Assembly (NCBI GenBank): GCA_024276455.1
Contig: JAJRXE010000106.1
Span: forward strand, 1-19,203
Reading direction: 5' to 3'
DNA length: 19,203 bases
Source: Calditrichota bacterium
GTDB taxonomy: Bacteria > Calditrichota > Calditrichia > RBG-13-44-9
Shown here: positions 1 to 5,812 of the stretch, one piece after another
Position numbering within the stretch: position 1 is the stretch's first letter
Layout: every line of letters begins with the position of its first letter
The notes under the pieces: model-generated
What the model saw: the letters and a program-made list of their open reading frames with translations, nothing else
Told to the model about the DNA's origin: nothing
Database searches by the model: none
Made by a program: the position numbers and the translations under genes

Positions 1-2
1 AT

Positions 3-296
3 TTTAAATTTATTGGAGACAACGAAGATTTTGATGTAAGCAGTAGGCACTGGGGTTTGGGAATCGGGGCGGAGAGTCGTTTCCCGATTGGGCAGAAAAT
101 GAAGTTTTCGTTGACGGTGGGAGTCAACTATTTTTTTCCGGCCACCCTCTATGGGCACGATACCTCGTACAGTCCCGATGGCGAGGCAATCAATCCCCGG
201 GAAGATTACACTTACCGCGATGCCGACCGAGCCGTTAACCAACCGGGACTGGAGTTTAAATTCATGGCCGGTATTTCTTACCGGTTGGGGAAGTAA
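3..296 (+). CDS. C-terminal part of a probable outer-membrane beta-barrel protein (5' end outside window)
   Basis: The reading frame is open from the left edge (frame of base 3) to the TAA at 294-296, so this is the last ~97 residues of a longer gene. The visible protein alternates aromatic/hydrophobic and polar residues, as in amphipathic beta strands: around RHWGLGIGAES, FSLTVGVNYFFPATL and FKFMAGISYRLGK. A long polar loop rich in Asp, Tyr and Arg separates the last two strands. The final strand closes the protein, which is usual for porin-like or OmpA-like barrels. There is no specific family motif, so the function is unknown. A TTG at 57 is an internal codon, not a start. A strong hairpin follows 23 bp after the stop. 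The barrel call is inferred from strand pattern alone. Confidence 0.55.
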   Translation, partial: FKFIGDNEDFDVSSRHWGLGIGAESRFPIGQKMKFSLTVGVNYFFPATLYGHDTSYSPDGEAINPREDYTYRDADRAVNQPGLEFKFMAGISYRLGK

Positions 297-319
297 ACAT
301 TTCAGAAAAGTAGCCGCAA

Positions 320-355
320 AAACGGGCTGGCCTTTCGTAAGAAACCAGCCCGTTT
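320..355. terminator. Bidirectional intrinsic terminator between convergent genes
   Basis: An 11-bp perfect inverted repeat (AAACGGGCTGG at 320-330, CCAGCCCGTTT at 345-355) encloses a 14-nt loop. It sits between the + strand gene ending at 296 and the - strand peptidase gene ending at 418. Read on the - strand the stem is followed by a short T-run, and on the + strand by TTTGACG then a T-rich stretch, so it can serve both genes. Confidence 0.75.
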
Positions 356-417
356 GACGATAAATCCTCTTTTTCCAATTTTTTAAGAAAACAATTCTGC
401 TTTGTTCATTCCGTATT

Positions 418-2514
418 TTATTCTTTCAATTCCTCTTCGAAAGCCTGATTGCGCCACATTTTAATCATGTCGTAAGGGGCCGGATCGCCCCCCAGATATT
501 TGTGGAACCAATCCAGGTGGGCGTTGTAGTAAAACGGCATCGACTTCACGAAATTGGGCCAGTGTCCGTCGTTCTTGAACACAATCAGACGGGAAGGTAC
601 CCGCATTTTCTGCAGGGCGGTGAAGAATTCCAGGCTAAGGGTGTAAGGCACCCGGAAGTCCTGTTCGCCGGTAATCACCAGGCAGGGAGTTTTGAAATTC
701 TTCACGTAATTGTGGGGCGACCATTTTTGGTAGAGGTCCGAGTCCCAGGGAGTACCGCCCAGGTCCCATTCCGGAAACCAGAGTTCTTCGGTGGCACCGT
801 ACATGGCCGGGAGGTCGTACACCCCCATCATGGAGACGATGGCTTTGAATTTGTCGGTGTGGCCCTCCAGCCACATCATCATGTATCCACCGTAGGACCA
901 ACCCATGGCGCCCATGCGGTTCTCGTCCACGAATGGCAGGCGTCCCACTGAGTCGGCCACCGCCATGACGTCCTGGTACACCTTGCCGCCCCAGTCTTTG
1001 GAAATGGCGTTGGTGAATTCCTGTCCGTAGCCGGTGGAACCGTGGGGATTGGGAAAGGCCAGCACGTAACCGGCGCCGGGGTACACCTGCCAGTCGCCCC
1101 GGAAGGCGTCCGCCCACTGGCCCTGCGGACCGCCGTGCACGTTGAGAATCAGCGGGTACTTCTTGTTGGGATCGAAATTGTGCGGTTTGATCAGAAAGGT
1201 GTGGATTTTCTTGCCGGTGGGGCTGGGAATCCACAGCTCTTCGGCCGGCCGGATGTCCACGGTCTCTTCTATTTCTTTGTTAAAGGTGGTGAGGCGAATG
1301 GCTTTCTTCTTCTCCGCTTTGCCTTTCAGGGGTGCCCGCCAGATTTCCCGCGGTTCAGCAATGGCGCGTCGGCTCACCGCCACCCACTTGCCATCCGGCG
1401 AAACATCGAAGGCGTCGATGGTCTTCACATCCAGCACCGGGGTGATTTTGCCGGATTTAATGTCCACCCTGTACAGCGGTACGTGTCCCTTCACATCGGC
1501 GGTGAAGTAGATGCTGCGGGAATCCGGAGCCCACTGAAAATCGTCCACCCAATTGTCGAACGATTCGGTTAGGATTCGCTTCGCGCCGGTTTGACGGTCG
1601 TAAATGGCCAGGCGGAATTTGTCCGCTTCGAATTTGGGGACTTTTTGCATCCGGTAGGCAATGTAGCGTCCGTCGGGAGAATACCGCGGGTCACCGTCGT
1701 AGGCTTCGTTCTCGTCGGTAATATTTTTGCTTTCTCCGCCGTTCAAAGAGACCAGCCAGAGGTCTTTGTTGGTGGTTTCCGCCTCGTGCAAGTCGTGGTT
1801 AGAGACGTAGCACATCTCCTTGCCGTCGGGAGAGATGGCAAATCCGGTAGCACCGCTCAGCGAAAAGGAAGGAGCATCGTAATCGCCCGGTGTTAAATCG
1901 ATGATCTCCTCATTGTCCAGCGAGAATTTCAAGATGTGGCGCCGCCGGCCGTCTTTCCAGAAATTCCAGTGCCGGTAGAGCAGACGGTCGGCCATGTGGG
2001 CCTGCAGCGGTCCGTTTTTCAAGCCGTCGTTAATCTTCTTGTTGCAGTCGTCGCAGGCGCCGCATTCCGGAAAAACCATGGAAGAGAAGACAATGCATTT
2101 GCCATCCGGCGTCCACTCGGGATTGTCTACACCGGTGGAAAAGTGGGTAAGCTGGCGGGGTTCGCCGCCATTCACCGGTAGTAGCCAGGCCTGAGCCCCC
2201 TCGTTGCGGGTGGAGACAAACAGCAGGTACTTGCCGTCCGGCGACCAGCGAGGGTGAAAATCCCCGGCCGGATTGTTGGTCATCTGCCGCAGGTTGGATC
2301 CATCGGCGTTCATCAAATAAATTTCGGAATTGGACTCTCCCTTTTCCAGGAAATATTCCGTGACCACAAAGGCAATCTGTTTCCCATCGGGTGAAATCTG
2401 CGGATCGTTCACACTTTTGATTTTGTACAAATCGGCAATGGTGAACGCCCGTTTCTGAGCCTGCAGCGGCAAGATAAAAAACAGCGCCAGAAAAAAGATA
2501 AGATATTTTTTCAT
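418..2514 (-). CDS. Exported S9 family serine peptidase (acylaminoacyl/dipeptidyl-peptidase type) with PD40 beta-propeller
   Basis: The 698-residue protein cleaves peptides and probably acts in the periplasm or outside the cell. Residues 1-20 are a signal peptide (MKK, a hydrophobic core, then LQAQ). Residues ~25-400 carry TolB/PD40-type propeller blades with repeated SPDGK signatures (ISPDGKQIAF, WSPDGKYLLF, ISPDGKEM, YSPDGRYIAY). Residues ~440-690 are the alpha/beta-hydrolase domain. The nucleophile motif is GWSYGGYM with Ser540; Asp619 (GEQDFRVP) and His651 (NDGHWPN) complete the triad. Length is normal for bacterial S9C-like enzymes. The ATG start has a GGAGG Shine-Dalgarno site (complement of 2524-2528) 9 nt upstream. 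An unusual CxxCxxC (Cys151, 154, 157) lies in the propeller. It appears to be a single-gene transcript ending at the 320-355 hairpin. Substrate preference cannot be read from the sequence. Confidence 0.93.
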   Translation of the reverse strand: MKKYLIFFLALFFILPLQAQKRAFTIADLYKIKSVNDPQISPDGKQIAFVVTEYFLEKGESNSEIYLMNADGSNLRQMTNNPAGDFHPRWSPDGKYLLFVSTRNEGAQAWLLPVNGGEPRQLTHFSTGVDNPEWTPDGKCIVFSSMVFPECGACDDCNKKINDGLKNGPLQAHMADRLLYRHWNFWKDGRRRHILKFSLDNEEIIDLTPGDYDAPSFSLSGATGFAISPDGKEMCYVSNHDLHEAETTNKDLWLVSLNGGESKNITDENEAYDGDPRYSPDGRYIAYRMQKVPKFEADKFRLAIYDRQTGAKRILTESFDNWVDDFQWAPDSRSIYFTADVKGHVPLYRVDIKSGKITPVLDVKTIDAFDVSPDGKWVAVSRRAIAEPREIWRAPLKGKAEKKKAIRLTTFNKEIEETVDIRPAEELWIPSPTGKKIHTFLIKPHNFDPNKKYPLILNVHGGPQGQWADAFRGDWQVYPGAGYVLAFPNPHGSTGYGQEFTNAISKDWGGKVYQDVMAVADSVGRLPFVDENRMGAMGWSYGGYMMMWLEGHTDKFKAIVSMMGVYDLPAMYGATEELWFPEWDLGGTPWDSDLYQKWSPHNYVKNFKTPCLVITGEQDFRVPYTLSLEFFTALQKMRVPSRLIVFKNDGHWPNFVKSMPFYYNAHLDWFHKYLGGDPAPYDMIKMWRNQAFEEELKE

Positions 2515-2653
2515 TACACGAGTCCTCCATCGGTATTGTTGACTTTCCTGTGTAGTGTTTAAAGCTAAAAGAGGGAATGGAAACAGGCAAGCGGAAAGGA
2601 AATTTCACCCGCTGTTTTGTTGGTCAAGCCCGGTCGGGTAGGCGCCAGCACTT

Positions 2654-2808
2654 GAAAATCGTCCCTGATTTTCGGTCATTAGGTCAATGGTCAATTGTCC
2701 TTCCTTGGACGTCATTGAAAAATCTTCCGGATTTTTCCTGGTATCGATTCCCCGGATTTCATCCGGGGCTATTTTCACCGCGTCCCTTGCGGGACGCTTA
2801 ATTTTTTT
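2654..2808 (+). ncRNA. Chain of perfect hairpins ending in an intrinsic terminator; candidate structured RNA
   Basis: Four perfect stems follow one another: GAAAATC/GATTTTC (2654-2660 with 2667-2673), GAAAAATC/GATTTTTC (2717-2724 with 2730-2737), CCCCGGAT/ATCCGGGG (2750-2757 with 2761-2768) and GCGTCCC/GGGACGC (2780-2786 with 2791-2797). A weaker bulged stem lies at 2692-2717. The last stem is followed by TTAA and seven T at 2802-2808, which is a + strand intrinsic terminator with no + gene in front of it. The first two stems look like copies of one unit. This could be a small RNA, a family of intergenic repeats, or, read on the other strand, part of a leader of the S9 gene. The inverted repeats are directly visible; transcription is inference. 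Confidence 0.35.
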
Positions 2809-2927
2809 GTTTCGGTCCTTTTTCGGGTGTTTCGCGGGCAAAAATGGAGGCGCCGGCGGGCCTGTCGACGGGGAGAAAGGTAAATAATTGTTTTGTGTCA
2901 AATCGTGAAAATTCGTGGACAGGTAGC

Positions 2928-2946
2928 CGCCGGCTTCATGCCGGCG
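2928..2946. repeat. GC-rich REP-like hairpin
   Basis: A perfect 7-bp inverted repeat, CGCCGGC (2928-2934) and GCCGGCG (2940-2946), encloses the loop TTCAT. Isolated GC hairpins of this kind between genes often belong to dispersed REP-like repeats. Only one clear copy is visible in the window, so the assignment is tentative. Confidence 0.4.
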
Positions 2947-3100
2947 TTTCCTCCCTTTCTTCCAGAGAAATGTCCTCTAATTCAAAGGAAATCGTTAATA
3001 TTGGATAAGGAATCATCATGCCGGTGTAACGAGAAATGTTTCCCACACATCTTATTGGTATTGGTCATGAATTTGATTAATTTTATTGGGTGTGAAAGAT

Positions 3101-3105
3101 GGGAG
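3101..3105 (+). promoter_or_regulatory. Ribosome binding site that decides the hemerythrin start
   Basis: GGGAG lies 6 nt before the ATG at 3112. It favours that start over the in-frame ATG at 3067, which has no comparable site. Confidence 0.55.
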
Positions 3106-3111
3106 CCACAC

Positions 3112-3585
3112 ATGAAACGCGATAAGAATCTGGAGACCCTTTCTTGGGAACACCACGACGGTCTGGTGGTGGCTTTGCGGATAAAAAAGGGCCTGGAACG
3201 ACAGGCTGATCCGGACGAAATGATTAAATACGTGCTACATATCTGGGAAAATCTGCTGGTGGGCCATTTCCGTCGGGAGGAAACAGCGCTGGTGGAACTG
3301 CTCCGCCGTACTGAAAAGGGGAAGCACCTGGCTGATCGACTTCTGCAGGAACATGAGCTGTTTCGCCGGATCATTGGGGAGTTCCGCCGTCACGGGTCGG
3401 AGGTGTCCGGAAGTTTACAAGACTTTGCCGAATTGCTGAGTGTACACATCCGTTTTGAGGAAAAGGAGGTCTTTCCGGCGGTGGAACAGCAGGCCTCCCC
3501 GGAAGAGTTGCAGAAAATCGGTGCCTATTTAAAAGAACAGCACGTCCTGGGTGACAAGGACTGGCCGGTGGAATTCTGGAAATGA
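3112..3585 (+). CDS. Hemerythrin (HHE) domain protein
   Basis: The 157-residue four-helix protein is predicted to bind a non-heme di-iron centre and act in the cytoplasm in O2, NO or iron handling. Candidate iron ligands lie in hemerythrin order: His14/His15 (SWEHHD), His52 and Glu56 (HFRREE), His81 (QEHELF), His112 and Glu116 (VHIRFEE). There is no signal peptide. The ATG at 3112 is preferred because GGGAG at 3101-3105 lies 6 nt upstream and the conserved HHE helix begins soon after. An in-frame ATG at 3067 would add 15 residues (MNLINFIGC...) with no good ribosome site, and the longer open frame back to 2893 has no protein-like sequence. No terminator follows directly; see the + oriented terminator at 4131. 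The partner or signal is unknown. Confidence 0.85.
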   Translation: MKRDKNLETLSWEHHDGLVVALRIKKGLERQADPDEMIKYVLHIWENLLVGHFRREETALVELLRRTEKGKHLADRLLQEHELFRRIIGEFRRHGSEVSGSLQDFAELLSVHIRFEEKEVFPAVEQQASPEELQKIGAYLKEQHVLGDKDWPVEFWK

Positions 3586-3636
3586 ACCGTTCCAAAGAGA
3601 AGAAGTCCGCAAGGTGTCTGGTTCAAGGAGGGGAAA

Positions 3637-4101
3637 TTAACCGTGCCCAACCCTGGTGTACGAACACCAGGTGGCGGCCAGGTTTATTAAATAGCTCGCC
3701 AGCGTAATGAAGCCGTAAAGCGGCTTCACCAAAAAGCAATAACCGATCATTCCCATTAGCGCCAGGTAGTAAATGAGCAGATAAGGCCAGAGCAGGGTGG
3801 TGTGGCGAAAATCGATTTTAAAGATGTAATCCAGGAGCAGTTCTACAAGCAGGTACCCCACCAGCAAGGAAGGCAACACCAGCGTCCACCATTCCCGTCC
3901 CAGGGCGCCATTCCAGATAATCAGAATTGCCAGCGGGAAGGTAAAAGTGACCAGCACGAGTCCCAGGGCGTTTTCAATTTGTTCCTGACCGGCACGGCGT
4001 GCTAAAAAAATTCCGCTAATGAACAGATTAACCAGATTGGCAATGGCGAAAATGACGAAGTCGATGATTTGCAGATGCACGTCCGGTGTCACAAAGGGCA
4101 A
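3637..4101 (-). CDS. Small integral membrane protein of unknown function
   Basis: The 154-residue protein is almost entirely hydrophobic, with about five predicted membrane segments: residues ~12-33, 46-66, 71-94, 102-124 and 126-146. Short basic or polar loops separate them (ARRAGQEQ, FKIDFRH). I see no enzymatic motif and no known family. The start is uncertain. The longest frame begins with TTG at 4101, with only a weak AAAGAAAG upstream; a GTG at 4092 (MTPDVHLQ) is an alternative, and neither has a strong ribosome site. It lies downstream of the PrpD-like gene on the same strand, 81 bp away and with a hairpin between them. It converges on the hemerythrin gene across 51 bp. An 8-bp hairpin (3652-3671) sits within its last codons. 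Confidence 0.7.
   Translation of the reverse strand: MPFVTPDVHLQIIDFVIFAIANLVNLFISGIFLARRAGQEQIENALGLVLVTFTFPLAILIIWNGALGREWWTLVLPSLLVGYLLVELLLDYIFKIDFRHTTLLWPYLLIYYLALMGMIGYCFLVKPLYGFITLASYLINLAATWCSYTRVGHG
3652..3671. repeat. Perfect inverted repeat in the 3' end of the membrane-protein gene
   Basis: CCTGGTGT (3652-3659) pairs with ACACCAGG (3664-3671) around a 4-nt loop, overlapping the last codons of the - strand gene. No T-run follows on either strand, so it is not a standard terminator. It could stabilise an mRNA 3' end. Confidence 0.4.
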
Positions 4102-4130
4102 TTCTTTCTTTTAGTTAGTTGAACTTTAGC

Positions 4131-4163
4131 TCGGGAAACCAGATCGGATTTCCCGATTTTTTT
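4131..4163 (+). terminator. Plus-oriented intrinsic terminator
   Basis: TCGGGAAA (4131-4138) pairs perfectly with TTTCCCGA (4149-4156), followed at once by seven T (4157-4163). The T-run makes this a + strand terminator, yet both flanking genes are on the - strand. The nearest upstream + gene is hemerythrin, ending at 3585. Read on the - strand the stem lies 27 nt after the PrpD-like stop, but no T-run follows it in that direction. Confidence 0.65.
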
Positions 4164-4182
4164 CTTCCCAACAGTCGAGAGC

Positions 4183-5550
4183 TTACCGGGTGAGAAGCTG
4201 AACGAACTCTTGCACATTCTCGATTTTTTCCAGATTCCAGATCGTTTCCACCATGCGGTCGCGTTTCTCCGGACTTACTTTTTCCAGCACCATGCTGTCG
4301 AACTTGGCCAGTAATTCTTCCTCGCTCATGGGATCACGGTAATCTCCCTTGGGGTAATCCACCCGGAGAATGTATTTTACGTTCTCCGTGGTGGTAATGG
4401 TTACTTCGGTGGCTTTCAGGCGCGGGAAAAGTTCCTCGAATTCCGGCTCCGCCACAACTTTGATTTTAGGAAGCAGTTTCCGAATGCGAGGATCGTTTAA
4501 TTTTTCGGTGGTAAATTGAGCCGGAGTTACCATTCCGTCCACTACCGCCGCCGCCAGGCAATAAGGCAGGCTGTGGTCGGCGGTTTCTTTGCTGGTCGGT
4601 TGGTATTTGGACGGGTCGGAAAGGATGTCGGCTGCCCGCGCCACCGTTTTTACCAGGATCTCTGAAATTTCTTCCGGCTGCAAGTTGTTCTCCTGCACAA
4701 TCTTCAGGGTGGCCGTGATGGGAGAATGGGTCAATGCCTCCGCGGCGTAAGCCTTCATGCTGCAGCGCAGGATCCGCCAGTCCCTCCCCAGGTTGTCAGT
4801 TAGAATATTCAGTTCGAATTCCGGTCCCAGGGCGTCCACCAGCCCCTCCTTTCCGTCAATCACATGCTCGGGACCGGTGTAGCCTTCTTTAGCCAGCAGG
4901 GCGGCGATCACGCCGGCCTGCACCGCCAGGGGATCCACCGTGTTCTTCATGTTGGTAAGTTTTCCGGCCGTCACCGCGCCCAGGGTGCAGGTGTGGCTAC
5001 CGGAAATGCCGATGGCGTTCACCATCTGCTCCACGTTCAGTCCCAGAATTTTTCCCGCCACAATCGGACTTACAAAACCGGTCAGGGTGGCGTGGTGCCA
5101 CTTGCGTTCCCGGATGCCGGGATGGGCAAATTCGCACAGGCGCTGTTCGAATTCGTAAGCTAACACGATGGCGGTGATTACCGCTTTCCCGCTTTTTCCC
5201 AGGGCTTCCGCCGGAGTCAGGGCGGCAGGAATGAGATCGCTGGGATGCGAGGGATCGTCTTCCCAGTAGATATCGTTGTAGTCCAGGGCGCGGATGAGCA
5301 GGCTATTGAGCAGGGCGGCATGCGCCACGGGCATTTGTGCCCCGCTGACCCAGACTCGCGCCTCCGGTTTCCCTCCCATCTCCTGATGAAGCCAGTGCTG
5401 AATCTGTACGTCCTCGGTGTCCCATCCCCCGAAGGCGCAGCCGATGGAATCCAGCAGAAAACGCTTCACCTGGTGCACCACTTCCGCAGGTAAATCTTCG
5501 TATTTAAGATTTACCGCAAATTCCGCCAGTTGGTGACTGATGGTCGGTAT
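4183..5550 (-). CDS. MmgE/PrpD family protein (2-methylcitrate dehydratase-like fold), probable ATA start
   Basis: The family includes 2-methylcitrate dehydratase and cis-aconitate decarboxylase; the substrate here is not evident. Family-like stretches are LLDSIGCAFGGW near the N-terminus, the NSLLIRALDYND region, KWHHATLTGFVSPIVAGKILGL, NMKNTVDPLAVQAGVIAALLA and the C-terminal KVEV-type sheet region. The first standard start is GTG at 5481 (432 residues), but that would cut into the conserved first helix. The same frame continues 23 codons upstream and encodes TISHQLAEFAVNLKYEDLP, the expected N-terminus. No ATG, GTG or TTG occurs before the frame's TAG. An ATA at 5548-5550, with GGGGG 6 nt upstream, fits as the start and gives 455 residues. 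A promoter-like pair lies 57 bp further up. This looks like a monocistronic unit behind the M1 gene. Confidence 0.82.
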   Translation of the reverse strand: MPTISHQLAEFAVNLKYEDLPAEVVHQVKRFLLDSIGCAFGGWDTEDVQIQHWLHQEMGGKPEARVWVSGAQMPVAHAALLNSLLIRALDYNDIYWEDDPSHPSDLIPAALTPAEALGKSGKAVITAIVLAYEFEQRLCEFAHPGIRERKWHHATLTGFVSPIVAGKILGLNVEQMVNAIGISGSHTCTLGAVTAGKLTNMKNTVDPLAVQAGVIAALLAKEGYTGPEHVIDGKEGLVDALGPEFELNILTDNLGRDWRILRCSMKAYAAEALTHSPITATLKIVQENNLQPEEISEILVKTVARAADILSDPSKYQPTSKETADHSLPYCLAAAVVDGMVTPAQFTTEKLNDPRIRKLLPKIKVVAEPEFEELFPRLKATEVTITTTENVKYILRVDYPKGDYRDPMSEEELLAKFDSMVLEKVSPEKRDRMVETIWNLEKIENVQEFVQLLTR

Positions 5551-5556
5551 GGTATT

Positions 5557-5561
5557 CCCCC
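5557..5561 (-). promoter_or_regulatory. Ribosome binding site supporting the ATA start of the PrpD-like gene
   Basis: On the - strand GGGGG lies 6 nt before the ATA codon at 5550. The archaemetzincin gene in this window has the same GGGGG with 6-nt spacing before a normal ATG (complement of 12137-12141), which supports its use as a ribosome site here. Confidence 0.45.
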
Positions 5562-5606
5562 GTGTTTTATGTTGCTTCTGTTCGTTGCTAAGGTACCGGA
5601 TTAACT

Positions 5607-5635
5607 AATGTAGGTTTCTCTTTTTCAACATTCAA
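5607..5635 (-). promoter_or_regulatory. Sigma-70-like promoter candidate for the PrpD-like gene
   Basis: On the - strand TTGAAT (complement of 5630-5635) and TACATT (complement of 5607-5612) are separated by exactly 17 nt, about 57 nt before the proposed ATA start. Each hexamer matches the consensus at four of six positions. FCB-group bacteria often use different promoter elements, so this is only a candidate. Confidence 0.35.
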
Positions 5636-5744
5636 CCAAAAGATAAAATTACCGGGGTTTTCCGGTGGGTGGGCCAGCAGGATGGAGTTAAAAACTACCG
5701 GATAACGGGTCGGGGCTCATCGTGCTCCCGTTTCATTTTCCCGC

Positions 5745-5758
5745 CGCTCAATTGAGCG
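5745..5758. repeat. Perfect 14-bp palindrome
   Basis: CGCTCAATTGAGCG is a perfect palindrome in the gap behind the M1 peptidase gene, beside the terminator hairpin. It may be an operator for the PrpD-like gene or chance; nothing else supports a role. Confidence 0.3.
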
Positions 5759-5763
5759 TACAG

Positions 5764-5799
5764 CAGAAAACCCGGCGCATTGCCCCGGGTAAGTTTCTG
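5764..5799 (-). terminator. Probable terminator hairpin of the M1 peptidase gene
   Basis: The stem CAGAAA-ACCCGG (5764-5775) pairs with CCGGGT (5785-5790) and TTTCTG (5794-5799), with a 3-nt bulge. It lies 13 bp after the stop of the - strand M1 gene. The T-run on the - strand is short, so it may be a weak terminator. Confidence 0.5.
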
Positions 5800-5812
5800 G
5801 TGAAACAGCCGG

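Larger units (their letters stand above)
2515..3111. other. Gene-free region between divergent S9 peptidase and hemerythrin genes, rich in hairpins
   Basis: No convincing gene lies here; short frames on both strands have no protein-like composition. The left part (2530-2650) holds no recognisable promoter match beyond an isolated TTGACT at 2539. From 2654 to 2808 runs a chain of inverted repeats listed separately. Degenerate intergenic-repeat-like text follows (TTTCGGGTGTTTCGCGGGC near 2818, AAATCGTGAAAATTCGTGG near 2900, and a GC hairpin at 2928-2946). The 100 bases before the hemerythrin gene are AT-rich and should carry its promoter, but no clear -35/-10 pair stands out. Confidence 0.6.

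Noticed and set aside
2654..2946. Possible CRISPR array because of repeated hairpins
   Set aside because: The repeats differ in sequence and spacing, no constant repeat/spacer pattern exists, and no cas gene is nearby.
2893..3111. N-terminal extension of the hemerythrin frame back to 2893
   Set aside because: The extension runs through a REP-like hairpin and AT-rich leader, is Cys/Pro-rich without structure, and a good ribosome site marks ATG 3112.
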